DNA of 64,000 nucleotides from Sediminitomix flava (GTDB taxonomy: Bacteria > Bacteroidota > Bacteroidia > Cytophagales > Flammeovirgaceae). The translations under genes were made by a program, and so were the position numbers. The stretch covers positions 186,001 through 250,000 of the forward strand of contig NZ_QGDO01000007.1 of the NCBI RefSeq assembly GCF_003149185.1, written 5' to 3'. Within the stretch, counting starts at the first letter, position 1, and each line of letters opens with the position of its first letter. Shown here piece by piece: positions 51,969-60,570 of the stretch. The notes below the pieces were generated by a model, which saw only the letters and a program-made list of their open reading frames with translations, searched no databases and was not told the origin of the DNA.

Positions 51969-53873
51969 TTACATACGCTCCGGTGATTCAACACCAAGCA
52001 TAGCCAATGCAGCTTTAATTGTTTTTTGTGTCATTGCAGATAAACCAATTCTGAAAGATTTTTTAGCTGAATCTTCTTCATTGAATATTGGCATTTCAGC
52101 ATAGAATTTCGAGTACAATTTCGAAAGATCATAAACATAGTTGGCAATCACAGAAGGAGAATAATCTCTACCTGCTTCCGCAATTTTATCTTTGAATTTG
52201 CCTAAGAATTGAATCAGATCAGCCTCTACTTGAGAAAGTGTTTCCAATGATTCAAATCCTGAAGGAGCAATACCTTCCAACTCAGCTCTACGCAATAAAG
52301 CCGAAATTTTAGCATGGTTATATTGGATGTAAACACCAGTGTCTCCTTGGAAATCAATAGATTCTTCTGGGTTAAACATCATTTTTCTACGAGGGTCTAC
52401 TTTTAGTAGGTAGTACTTCAAAGCACCCAATGCAAGGGTTCTATAAAGTGTTTTTGCTTCTTCCTCAGTGAAATTGTCAATCTTTCCTGACTCTTTTGTT
52501 CTTTCTTCTGCGATATCGATCATTCCATAGATCAAATCGTCAGCGTCTACAACTGTTCCTTCACGAGATTTCATCTTACCAGATGGAAGTTCTACCATAC
52601 CATATGACATATGATAGATACCATCAGCATAAGAGCGACCAAGTTTTTGCATGATCAACTTCAACACTTTGAAGTGATAATCTTGCTCATTACCTACTAC
52701 ATAAACTGATTTAGAGATTTTGTAATCTTCGTATTTAAGATCAGCAGTACCCATATCTTGCGTCATATAAACTGCTGTACCATCGCCACGAAGAACTAGT
52801 TTCTCATCTAATCCATCTTCAGAAAGGTCAATCCAAACAGATCCATCTTCTTTTTTGAAGAAAACTCCTTTTTCTAATCCTTCTTCAACAACTTCTTTAC
52901 CCAATAGGTAGGTGTTCGACTCTTTATACATTTTGTCAAAAGAAACACCCATCAGTTTATATGTCTGATCGAATCCTTCGTATACCCAGTTGTTCATTTT
53001 AGTCCAAAGGGTTACTACTTCTTCATCACCAGCTTCCCACTTACGAAGCATTTCTTGAGCTTCTAAAAGGAGAGGGGCATTCTTTTCAGCGAAAGTCATC
53101 AACTCTTTCAAGTCTTTGATCTGAACTTTCTCTTCGTCAGTAAGCTCTCCGTCTTTCCCTTTTTTCTCCAGCTCAGCTTTGTAAGATTTAGGGTCTTCTA
53201 CATTTGCTAGAGAAGTATATTCTGATTTCTTTTCAATAGCCAACTCTGCAATTTGCTTTTTGCAGTGCTTATCGAATTCTACATAATATTTTCCTGCAAG
53301 GTGATCACCTTTCAATTCAGCTGATGGTTGTTCATCATTTCCAAACCTTTGGTAAGCCAACATAGACTTACAAATGTGAACTCCACGGTCATTTACCAAA
53401 TTGGCTTTGATTACGTCATAACCGTTTGCTGAAAGAATATTTGACAAAGAATAACCTAAAAAGTTATTTCTTAGGTGCCCTAAGTGAAGTGGTTTGTTTG
53501 TGTTTGGCGAAGAATATTCAACCATTACATTTTGTCCTTTGCTTTCCAATTGGGCAAAAGAACTATCTTTCAACATGGCATCAAGAGCTTCAATCCAAAC
53601 CTTATCAGAAATTACAAGGTTCAAAAATCCTTTAACCACGTTGAAGTCTGCAACAGCTGCATTATTTTCTTTCAAATATGCACCAATCGCATTGGCTGTT
53701 TCTTCAGGTTTTTGTTTGCTGATTCTACCATAAGGGAAGGTTACAAAAGTAAGAGCACCTTCAAATTCCTTTTTTGTTGGTTGAAGAGATATATCTGTCG
53801 ATGCTACGTCTGCATCATAGAGTCCTTTAAACGCCTCGGAAATACCTTGGCAAATCAGTTGTTCGAGATTCAT
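51969..53873 (-). CDS. argS: Arginyl-tRNA synthetase
   Basis: 634 residues from the ATG at 53873 (MNLEQLICQGISEAFKGLY); the open frame continues 29 codons upstream, but those residues do not belong to the family. N-terminal Arg-specific domain, class I HIGH motif HLGH (NKPLHLGHLRNNFLG), SGKMKSREG as the KMSKS equivalent, and C-terminal anticodon-binding DALR domain (YIQYNHAKISALLRRAELEG...IANYVYDLSKLYSKFYAEMPI...ALAMLGVESPERM). Attaches arginine to its tRNA. A TAATTTTG box on the minus strand (53956-53949) is about 75 bases upstream. Essential housekeeping gene. Confidence 0.97.
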   Translation of the reverse strand: MNLEQLICQGISEAFKGLYDADVASTDISLQPTKKEFEGALTFVTFPYGRISKQKPEETANAIGAYLKENNAAVADFNVVKGFLNLVISDKVWIEALDAMLKDSSFAQLESKGQNVMVEYSSPNTNKPLHLGHLRNNFLGYSLSNILSANGYDVIKANLVNDRGVHICKSMLAYQRFGNDEQPSAELKGDHLAGKYYVEFDKHCKKQIAELAIEKKSEYTSLANVEDPKSYKAELEKKGKDGELTDEEKVQIKDLKELMTFAEKNAPLLLEAQEMLRKWEAGDEEVVTLWTKMNNWVYEGFDQTYKLMGVSFDKMYKESNTYLLGKEVVEEGLEKGVFFKKEDGSVWIDLSEDGLDEKLVLRGDGTAVYMTQDMGTADLKYEDYKISKSVYVVGNEQDYHFKVLKLIMQKLGRSYADGIYHMSYGMVELPSGKMKSREGTVVDADDLIYGMIDIAEERTKESGKIDNFTEEEAKTLYRTLALGALKYYLLKVDPRRKMMFNPEESIDFQGDTGVYIQYNHAKISALLRRAELEGIAPSGFESLETLSQVEADLIQFLGKFKDKIAEAGRDYSPSVIANYVYDLSKLYSKFYAEMPIFNEEDSAKKSFRIGLSAMTQKTIKAALAMLGVESPERM

Positions 53874-53948
53874 CGAATGATATTGATTTATAATTAGTGA
53901 AGGCAAATGCCTTTTATGAAGCAATTTTGCTGTTTCTATTTGAATTGA

Positions 53949-53956
53949 CAAAATTA
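53949..53956 (-). promoter_or_regulatory. TAATTTTG -7 box of argS
   Basis: Perfect TAnnTTTG on the minus strand; its place well downstream of the longest possible start supports the ATG at 53873. Confidence 0.45.
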
Positions 53957-54087
53957 ACAAAAAAACGAAGGATAAGAAGTTTAGATTCGAGTCTTCAGTG
54001 ATATTCTGAATAAATTTTAGACGAAAGCTTTGTTTTTCAGTTCAATAAATAAACCTGAATTCCTTCTTTATCTTCAGATAGATACAT

Positions 54088-54146
54088 CTATTTTGAATTC
54101 AAAATAGCTTTTGGGTTGGCATAAGCATCGATTTATCCTAAATTTG
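54088..54146 (+). promoter_or_regulatory. comB promoter with 20-bp perfect palindrome
   Basis: CTATTTTGAATTCAAAATAG (54088-54107) is a perfect palindrome. A TTGG at 54116 and TAAATTTG at 54139-54146, 20 bases apart, form a good Bacteroidota -33/-7 promoter 30 bases before comB. The palindrome ends just upstream of -33, a place for an operator; it could also affect the divergent argS. Confidence 0.6.
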
Positions 54147-54175
54147 TCCGTTAAGATTCAGCGAATTTTTAGAAA

Positions 54176-54886
54176 ATGAGAAAAATAGAAGTTTGTTATA
54201 CGCCTGAGCTTATCCAGCTTTATCCTTTAGAAGATAAGGTTGTAGTGGTTGTAGATGTCTTAAGAGCGACATCTTGCATGGTTGCAGGTTTGGCCAATGG
54301 TGTGAAAGAAGTGAGACCTGTAGCGTCAGTTGATGCAGCTTGGGAGATTGCAAAAGAGGGCTACATCACTGCTGGTGAGCGCAACGGAGTAAAGGTAGAA
54401 GGATTCCAAATCGGAAATTCGCCTTTTGAGCACATGGAAATGGGTAAGTCAAATGCTAAAATTGTCCAAACGACTACGAATGGTACATTAGCAATCGACA
54501 AATCGGCTTATGCTCCTCATGTCATTATAGGTGCAATGCTAAATGTTTCTGCAGTAGCAGAATACCTAAAAAAGTATGACCACGATGTGATTATTCATTG
54601 TGCAGGTTGGAAAGGCAAATACAGCTTAGAAGATTCTTTGTTCGCTGGAGCACTTTTAGAAAGACTAAAATCAGATTTTACAATTGGATGTGATGCAGGT
54701 TTGGCTGCTTTGACTATGTACAATGCGGTCAAAGATGATATTTTCGGATTTATGAAAACCTCATCACACGTTCAGAGACTCGGTAAATTAGGAGTTATTG
54801 ACGACATTGAATATTGCTTAAAGGAAGATATATTTGATATTGTCCCTGTATTGGAAAATACAGCTATCGTAGTGCCTGAGCAATAA
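54176..54886 (+). CDS. comB: Probable 2-phosphosulfolactate phosphatase
   Basis: 236 residues with the ComB layout: VVVVVDVLRATSCMVAGLANGVKEVRPV, AGERNGVKVEGFQIGNSP, IVQTTTNGTLAI, HVIIGAMLNVSAVAEYLKKYDHDVIIHCAGWKGKYSLEDSLFAGALL. ComB removes phosphate from 2-phosphosulfolactate in coenzyme M or sulfolactate synthesis. Bacteria without coenzyme M may use the family for other sulfonates; in Bacteroidota a link with sulfonolipid precursors is only a guess. 11 bases upstream of smpB, so co-transcribed. Confidence 0.88.
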   Translation: MRKIEVCYTPELIQLYPLEDKVVVVVDVLRATSCMVAGLANGVKEVRPVASVDAAWEIAKEGYITAGERNGVKVEGFQIGNSPFEHMEMGKSNAKIVQTTTNGTLAIDKSAYAPHVIIGAMLNVSAVAEYLKKYDHDVIIHCAGWKGKYSLEDSLFAGALLERLKSDFTIGCDAGLAALTMYNAVKDDIFGFMKTSSHVQRLGKLGVIDDIEYCLKEDIFDIVPVLENTAIVVPEQ

Positions 54887-54897
54887 TTTAGGAGAAT

Positions 54898-55362
54898 ATG
54901 GCTAAGAAGGAAAAGGCAGAATTCAAGAAAAATGTAAGTATAAAAAACCGTAAAGCTTCTCATGAATATCATTTTGTTGAGAAATTTACGGCAGGTATGG
55001 TATTGACAGGTACCGAAATCAAATCAATCAGACAGTCGAAAGTAAACATGCAAGATGCTTTCTGTCTTTTTGTAGGAGAGGAACTTTTTGTACGAAATAT
55101 GCACATTGCACCTTATGAAATGTCCACTATGGTCAATCATGAGGCTAAAGCAGATCGTAAACTTCTATTGAATAAAAGAGAGCTGAGAAAAATTAAAGAA
55201 GCGCTCAAAGATCAAGGGGTTACGATAGTTCCTACATTTATGTACATTACTTCTAGAGGTTGGGCTAAAATCGAAATCGCGGTATCTAAGGGTAAAAAAC
55301 TTTACGATAAGCGTCAAGATTTAAAAGCTAAAGATCAGAAGAGGGAAATGGGCAAATACTAA
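54898..55362 (+). CDS. smpB: SsrA-binding protein SmpB
   Basis: 154 residues: NRKASHEYHFVEKFTAGMVLTGTEIKSIRQSKVNMQDAFCLF, NHEAKADRKLLLNKRELRKI, GVTIVPTFMYITSRGWAKIEIAVSKGKKLYDKRQDLKAKD. All family motifs are present, including the basic C-terminal tail. Binds tmRNA for trans-translation; the tmRNA gene itself is not in this window. Between comB and a class IV aminotransferase gene, all closely spaced. Confidence 0.97.
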   Translation: MAKKEKAEFKKNVSIKNRKASHEYHFVEKFTAGMVLTGTEIKSIRQSKVNMQDAFCLFVGEELFVRNMHIAPYEMSTMVNHEAKADRKLLLNKRELRKIKEALKDQGVTIVPTFMYITSRGWAKIEIAVSKGKKLYDKRQDLKAKDQKREMGKY

Positions 55363-55391
55363 TTCAATTTTTACGACTAACAAACAAGATC

Positions 55392-56213
55392 ATGGTCAGC
55401 TATAATTTTGAACTGATTCCAGAGAAAAAGATAGGAGCGTTGAATTTAGATCGTGGGTTTCAATATGGAGACGGCTTATTTGAAACCATGATCTGTGAAA
55501 ATGGACAGATTTTATTTTTAGAAGATCATTTGGAACGTCTTCGTAAAGGATTAAAAGCTTTACGTATTACCCCACCAAAGTCATTGAACAAAGAGACAAT
55601 TATTTCTGAAGTTCGTTCTTTGGCTGAAGCTGATGGACTTGGTGATCATATTCGCGTAAAGTTAACCACTTGGCGAAAGGAGGGAGGTTTGTATACTCCA
55701 ATTTCAAATGAAGCAAATGTCATGATTACAGTAAAGCCTGTTCAGCAACAGACTGATGAAAATTATTTTATCAAAACTGACTTTTGCGAAACTTCAACTG
55801 TAGCCTATTCAGCTGTCTCTTTCTGTAAAACTTTGTCTTCAATGTCATACGTTTTGGCCGGAATTGAGAAAAAAGAGAAAGAGGTCGATGATCTGATTAT
55901 TTGTAATACAGAAGGGTATGTTGCTGAATTTATCAGTAGTAATATTTTCTGGATAAAAGATGATAAAGTCTACACTCCCAAATTAGAAACTGGATGTGTT
56001 GCTGGAATTAGTCGTAAAAACATTATTAAAGTACTAGAAAACCACGGTTATAAGGTAAAGAAAGTACTTGCCCGAAAATATGATCTTACTTATGCTGATG
56101 TGATTCTTTCTACAAATATTGCAGGAGTAAAGATCGTAAAAGAATTAGAAGGGAGAACTTACAATAGCCCAAGAGCATGGCGTACGCTTTTCCTTAAAGC
56201 ATATGACCTCTAA
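55392..56213 (+). CDS. Class IV PLP-dependent aminotransferase / aminodeoxychorismate lyase-like
   Basis: 273 residues with fold type IV hallmarks: LDRGFQYGDGLFETMICENGQILFLEDHLERLRKGLKAL, the PLP-binding Lys in SFCKTLSSMSYVLAG (K about 146), and IICNTEGYVAEFISSNIFWIKDDKVYTPKLETGCVAGISRKNII. The family includes branched-chain and D-amino-acid aminotransferases and 4-amino-4-deoxychorismate lyase (PabC). Size and start resemble PabC, but the residues needed for a firm call were not checked. Follows smpB by 29 bases. Confidence 0.85.
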   Translation: MVSYNFELIPEKKIGALNLDRGFQYGDGLFETMICENGQILFLEDHLERLRKGLKALRITPPKSLNKETIISEVRSLAEADGLGDHIRVKLTTWRKEGGLYTPISNEANVMITVKPVQQQTDENYFIKTDFCETSTVAYSAVSFCKTLSSMSYVLAGIEKKEKEVDDLIICNTEGYVAEFISSNIFWIKDDKVYTPKLETGCVAGISRKNIIKVLENHGYKVKKVLARKYDLTYADVILSTNIAGVKIVKELEGRTYNSPRAWRTLFLKAYDL

Positions 56214-56227
56214 TGGTAATTATTAAC

Positions 56228-56258
56228 AGCCTAATAGATTTATTTTAGGCTATTTTTG
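56228..56258 (+). terminator. Terminator after the class IV aminotransferase gene
   Basis: AGCCTAA (56228-56234) pairs with TTAGGCT (56245-56251), then ATTTTTG. Confidence 0.7.
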
Positions 56259-56294
56259 TGTTTTCTTTTTGAGAGAAAATACCTGTATTTCAGA

Positions 56295-56876
56295 ATGATA
56301 GTAATAGACAACGTAATACTCAGCGACGATATTGCAGAAAAGCAATTTGTATGCGATCTCACCAAGTGTAAAGGAGCTTGTTGTATTGAAGGTGATTTAG
56401 GCGCTCCTTTGAATGAGGACGAACTCCAAAAATTAGAAGAGGTCTACGATGACGTAAAACCTTATCTGATGGAAAGAGGGGTTGAAGAGATTGAGAAACA
56501 AGGAAAATATATCAAAGATTTTGAAGGCGATTACTCAACTCCAACTATTGATGATAGAGAATGTGCATATGCTATCTATTTAGAAGATGGGACACTTTCT
56601 TGCGGGATTGAGAAGGCTTACAGAGATGGAAAGATTGATTATAGAAAACCAATCTCTTGTTATTTATATCCAATCAGAATCACTAAGTATGATAATTATG
56701 ATGCTTTGAACTACGACAGATGGGACATTTGTGCAGATGCTTGTACCCTTGGTGAGAGTTTAAAAGTGGAAGTATATAAATTCTTGAAGCAGCCATTGAC
56801 CGATAAATACGGGGCAGAATGGTATGCTAAGCTTGAAAAAGAGATTCAAGACCGAAAAGAAATTCTCGGTAAATAG
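56295..56876 (+). CDS. DUF3109 family Cys-rich protein
   Basis: 193 residues from the ATG at 56295 ([22 protein letters not shown]); an upstream ATG at 56256 would place the start within the preceding terminator. Cys pattern [61 protein letters not shown] and [14 protein letters not shown], like the YkgJ/UPF0153-type CxxxCxxCC proteins that may bind zinc or an Fe-S cluster. Conserved through Bacteroidota, function unknown. Monocistronic, with terminators on both sides. Confidence 0.85.
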   Translation: MIVIDNVILSDDIAEKQFVCDLTKCKGACCIEGDLGAPLNEDELQKLEEVYDDVKPYLMERGVEEIEKQGKYIKDFEGDYSTPTIDDRECAYAIYLEDGTLSCGIEKAYRDGKIDYRKPISCYLYPIRITKYDNYDALNYDRWDICADACTLGESLKVEVYKFLKQPLTDKYGAEWYAKLEKEIQDRKEILGK

Positions 56877-56898
56877 AAAGTTACAAAATATTGAGTTT

Positions 56899-56931
56899 AG
56901 GTCTTAGAGGAAACTTTAAGACCTTTTTTTG
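56899..56931 (+). terminator. Terminator after the DUF3109 gene
   Basis: AGGTCTTA (56899-56906) pairs with TAAGACCT (56917-56924), then TTTTTT. Confidence 0.8.
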
Positions 56932-56950
56932 AAGATTAAACTAATGACCA

Positions 56951-57484
56951 ATGAAATTCTTTAGAAACCTTTTATTAGGGAGTGGCTCAATGATGCTACT
57001 ATTATTTATCGTATCATCTTTCTTTCCATCTGATTTGGTAGTTCAAAGAGAAATCACAATTAATGCAACAAAAGCAGAAGTATACCAAGAAATAGCAATT
57101 CTCAGAAATTGGACACATTGGGCTTTATCAGAAGATGAAATAAAACAGGTACAAGGACAATTTGAAGGGAATATAGAAGGAACTGGTGCTACATATTCTT
57201 GGTATTTAGAAGACGGTGTTCAAAACCAAATGGAAATTACGAAAACAGAAGGTGATTCATTGATTGAAATGACGACAAAAACTTCAGCTGGATATTTAGC
57301 AACTACAACTTTTATAGTTAAGGATGTAAATGGGAAAACTAAAGTGACTTGGAATGAGATAAGCGATCTTGGATGGAATCCTGTAAATAAGATTTTGATA
57401 GGTTTAGTTGATGCTGAAAGTCAAATAGGAGAGAAGTATCAATTGGCTTTGGAAACGCTAAAAAACTATATAGAAAAAGAATAA
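56951..57484 (+). CDS. SRPBCC (START-like) family protein with N-terminal anchor
   Basis: 177 residues. An N-terminal hydrophobic segment (LLLGSGSMMLLLFIVSSFF, about 7-25) precedes the helix-grip fold (about 32-172): QREITINATKAEVYQEIAILRNWTHWALSED, ATYSWYLEDG, TTTFIVKDVNGKTKVTWNEISDLGWNPVNKILIG. The usual polyketide cyclase/dehydrase-type family (Bacteroidota version) that binds a hydrophobic ligand in a pocket. Anchored to the inner membrane and probably periplasmic. Ligand unknown. Confidence 0.8.
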   Translation: MKFFRNLLLGSGSMMLLLFIVSSFFPSDLVVQREITINATKAEVYQEIAILRNWTHWALSEDEIKQVQGQFEGNIEGTGATYSWYLEDGVQNQMEITKTEGDSLIEMTTKTSAGYLATTTFIVKDVNGKTKVTWNEISDLGWNPVNKILIGLVDAESQIGEKYQLALETLKNYIEKE

Positions 57485-57564
57485 CTTTTAAGACTATTTG
57501 CAATAATTCGATTGTGATAGACTTATGAGATCATTAAAGTGTTTTCATGTAAAATGTTTTTCCG

Positions 57565-57572
57565 TACCTTTG
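57565..57572 (+). promoter_or_regulatory. TACCTTTG -7 box of mtaB
   Basis: Perfect TAnnTTTG 64 bases upstream of the mtaB start codon, inside a small CCGT/ACGG inverted repeat. Confidence 0.5.
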
Positions 57573-57636
57573 CACGGATTTTTCAAAAAGAACAATGAAT
57601 TAATTCAGATCGTTGAAGGATCTGAAGTCGTAGGAT

Positions 57637-58956
57637 ATGAAAAAAGTAGCATTTTATACATTAGGATGTAAATTGAATTTCTCTGAATCTTCTACAATTG
57701 GACGTCAGTTCGAAGAGAAAGGATATAAGAGAGTTGAATTTTCAGATACACCAGATATTTTCATAATTAATACCTGTTCGGTAACTGACAATGCAGACAA
57801 GAAGTGTCGTAAGATTGTAAAGGAGGCAAAGAAGATATCTCCTGATGCTTATATTGCAATTATTGGCTGCTATGCACAGTTAAAGCCTACCGAAATCGCG
57901 AATATAGAAGGTGTTGATGCTGTATTGGGTGCTGCAGAAAAATTCAGACTGCTTGAGCTGATTGACACTTTCAAGAAGGAAGATACAACTAAAGTTTTCG
58001 CTCAAGAAATTAAAGAAACTCGCTCTTTCGTAAGTGGTTTCTCAATGAACGACCGAACACGTACTTTCCTTAAAGTCCAAGATGGCTGTAACTACAATTG
58101 TACGTTCTGTACAATACCAATGGCAAGAGGTAAAAGTCGAAGTGGTACAATTGATTCTGTATTAGAAGATGCTCAAAAAGTAGGCGTATCAGACGTAAAA
58201 GAGGTTGTACTTACAGGTGTAAATATTGGAGACTTTGGTATCATAGATGGTAAGCGTGAAGTCCGTTTTTACGATCTGATCAAAGAACTTGACAAAGTAG
58301 AAGGAGTAGAGCGTTACCGTATTTCATCTATCGAACCTAACCTTCTTACTGAGGAAATTTTAGATTTCTGTCAAGATTCTGAAAAGTTTGTACCTCATTA
58401 CCATATTCCGTTACAGTCTGGTTCAGATAAGATTTTACGTCTGATGAGAAGACGATATTTGAGAGACCTTTACAAACAAAGAGTTGATCAGATCAAAGAC
58501 AGAGATCCTAATGCTTGTATTGGGGTTGATGTTATCGTTGGTTTCCCTGGTGAAACAGAAGAGGATTTCTTGGATACATACAATTTCTTGAATGAGTTAA
58601 ATGTATCATACTTCCACGTATTCTCATATTCTGAAAGACCAAATACACCTGCTATAGACATGGAAGGTGTTGTAGATACTGGTGAAAGACACAGACGTTC
58701 TAAAATGCTTCGTATTCTTTCAGATAAAAAGAAAAGAGCATTCTATGAAACTCAGCTAGGAAGCAAGCAAGTAGCTCTATTTGAAGATGAAATTAAAGAT
58801 GGATTTATGTATGGCTTTACGGAAAACTATGTGAAAGTTCGTGCTAAATATGATCCTATGCTTGTAAATGAGTTGAAGGAAGTAGAGTTAGTAGCGATAA
58901 ATGATGATTTGACTGTTGAGGTTAAAGAGCCAGAAATTGTTTACGAATCGCATTAA
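57637..58956 (+). CDS. mtaB: tRNA t6A37 methylthiotransferase MtaB
   Basis: 439 residues. N-terminal UPF0004 domain (about 1-120) with Cys in LGCKLNFSES, INTCSVTDNADKKC and IGCYAQL; radical SAM domain with CNYNCTFC at about 151-158 followed by TIPMARGKSRSG; and VGFPGETEEDFLDTY, SYSERPNTPA and a C-terminal TRAM domain (about 370-432). KLNFSES, as against the NxxES of MiaB, points to MtaB, which methylthiolates ms2t6A at position 37 of ANN-reading tRNAs. Own promoter and terminator. Confidence 0.92.
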   Translation: MKKVAFYTLGCKLNFSESSTIGRQFEEKGYKRVEFSDTPDIFIINTCSVTDNADKKCRKIVKEAKKISPDAYIAIIGCYAQLKPTEIANIEGVDAVLGAAEKFRLLELIDTFKKEDTTKVFAQEIKETRSFVSGFSMNDRTRTFLKVQDGCNYNCTFCTIPMARGKSRSGTIDSVLEDAQKVGVSDVKEVVLTGVNIGDFGIIDGKREVRFYDLIKELDKVEGVERYRISSIEPNLLTEEILDFCQDSEKFVPHYHIPLQSGSDKILRLMRRRYLRDLYKQRVDQIKDRDPNACIGVDVIVGFPGETEEDFLDTYNFLNELNVSYFHVFSYSERPNTPAIDMEGVVDTGERHRRSKMLRILSDKKKRAFYETQLGSKQVALFEDEIKDGFMYGFTENYVKVRAKYDPMLVNELKEVELVAINDDLTVEVKEPEIVYESH

Positions 58957-58979
58957 TCATAAATTCATTTAGAGAAAAT

Positions 58980-59016
58980 AGCCAAATCTTAAATTAAAGA
59001 TTTGGCTTTTTTTTTA
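58980..59016 (+). terminator. Terminator after mtaB
   Basis: AGCCAAATCTT (58980-58990) pairs perfectly with AAGATTTGGCT (58997-59007), then a long T-run. Confidence 0.9.
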
Positions 59017-59102
59017 TATAAGCATATATCTTTTTGAAGGACAGCTTCGTTATTTAATAACGTGTATATCATCGCTTACTTTTTATCAATACCAGCTAGA
59101 AC

Positions 59103-60527
59103 ATGAACCAAGAAATAACAAACAACTATACTGGATTAAACAGTATAAGTAACTTTATTAAAAGCCAAGAAAATAAGAAAAGAGAACTCTTTAAAGGCTC
59201 GATGATAGTAATCGCTATCTCATGTGTTCTTTATGTTGTACTCATGTATTTTGTGGAATATTTCAGTGGCGCTATTATAGCGTCTACGATAGGTACAGCG
59301 ATGATTGGCTTGATCTTTCTAAACAAGAGAAATATTCTTAAAGAAGAAACCCTACATACAATTTATCCAATATTACTTCATTCCCTTATTTTAGGTATAA
59401 TATGTACAAGTGGAGGGGTTAAATCACCAGGTACAGTTTGGTACGGAGGTGTATTTACCGAGTCATTTTTTTACGGAGGATTAAAAAAAGGTCGTATTTC
59501 AAGTGGATTTGCCATCGTTGCACTTATTTTTATTTCCATTCTAGAATTTTCAGGTGTTCAAATTCCAAATCACTTGAATCCTAATTATGTTGAGGTGATC
59601 ACCTATCCGACTTATATCGGTTTTTTAGCCTGCTTAATTTATGTACTTTATACTTATCAAAAATGGAATGTCGATGCTCAGAATAGCTTAAAAGATCTGA
59701 CGGATGAAATTCTCACTCAGAATGAAGAATTAAATCAACAAAAAGAGGAAATTTCATCTCAAAATGAGCACTTAGCTAACTTCCAAAAGTTGATGTATTC
59801 TAGCCTAAACTATGGACGTAAAATACAAACATCTGTATTCAATTATACCAAAGAATTGAAGAGTGTTTTTAAAGACTCATTTGTATACCAAAGACCAAGA
59901 AATATTGTAAGTGGTGATTTCTATTGGTTTCAATCCATTGATGATAAGCATATTTTAGTAGTTACGGATTGTACAGGACATGGAGTACCGAGTGCTTTCT
60001 TGACATTATTAGCCTCGTCGTATTTGAAGAAAATTATAGATGAACAACAAATCACTGACCCTTCTTTAATACTCCAACAAATGAACAGATTGATACTGGA
60101 TGAATTTAATGAAGAAAGAAATGAAGGGATGGACATGGGAATTGCTGTTTTTGACCTAAAGAAAGAAAAATTGGTCTATAGCGGTGCTAAAGTTCCATTA
60201 TATCAAGTTCGAGATGGTAATATCCAAGAAATTAAAGGGAGTGTTTACCCAATAGGTGACGCGCGTCAGTTAGATAAGAAATATGAAACTATAAATATTG
60301 ATCTCAGAACTGAGGATACATATTATTTAGCTTCAGATGGCTTCCAAGACCAATTTGGAGGAGATAAAGATCGTAAGTTTATGAAAAAGAAGTTCAGAGA
60401 ACTACTTCATTCTTATGAAGGTATGTCTATGAATGTTCAAAGACGAAGATTGGAACAAACCTACAATAGCTGGAAGGGAAGTCAATCTCAAACAGATGAC
60501 ATTATCGTGGTTGGTGTTAAAATATAA
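59103..60527 (+). CDS. Membrane PP2C (SpoIIE-type) serine/threonine phosphatase
   Basis: 474 residues. Six hydrophobic segments at about 35-200, a coiled-coil linker (about 200-235: ILTQNEELNQQKEEISSQNEHLANFQKL), and a SpoIIE/PP2C phosphatase domain (about 240-474) with RPRNIVSGDFYWF, VVTDCTGHGVPSAFLTLL, MDMGIAVFDL and YLASDGFQDQFGGD...SQTDDIIVVGVKI, which keep the metal-binding Asp residues. Such proteins are usual signalling phosphatases in Cytophagales, acting on anti-sigma-like or two-component partners. No partner gene nearby. A perfect terminator follows. Confidence 0.88.
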   Translation: MNQEITNNYTGLNSISNFIKSQENKKRELFKGSMIVIAISCVLYVVLMYFVEYFSGAIIASTIGTAMIGLIFLNKRNILKEETLHTIYPILLHSLILGIICTSGGVKSPGTVWYGGVFTESFFYGGLKKGRISSGFAIVALIFISILEFSGVQIPNHLNPNYVEVITYPTYIGFLACLIYVLYTYQKWNVDAQNSLKDLTDEILTQNEELNQQKEEISSQNEHLANFQKLMYSSLNYGRKIQTSVFNYTKELKSVFKDSFVYQRPRNIVSGDFYWFQSIDDKHILVVTDCTGHGVPSAFLTLLASSYLKKIIDEQQITDPSLILQQMNRLILDEFNEERNEGMDMGIAVFDLKKEKLVYSGAKVPLYQVRDGNIQEIKGSVYPIGDARQLDKKYETINIDLRTEDTYYLASDGFQDQFGGDKDRKFMKKKFRELLHSYEGMSMNVQRRRLEQTYNSWKGSQSQTDDIIVVGVKI

Positions 60528-60536
60528 TGTAATAGT

Positions 60537-60569
60537 AAGGCTTGTAATTAAATTACAAGCCTTTTTTAT
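60537..60569. terminator. Terminator after the SpoIIE-type phosphatase gene (bidirectional)
   Basis: AAGGCTTGTAATT (60537-60549) pairs perfectly with AATTACAAGCCTT (60551-60563), followed by TTTTT; A-rich on the other side, so it may also serve the convergent recombinase gene. Confidence 0.85.
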
Positions 60570-60570
60570 G

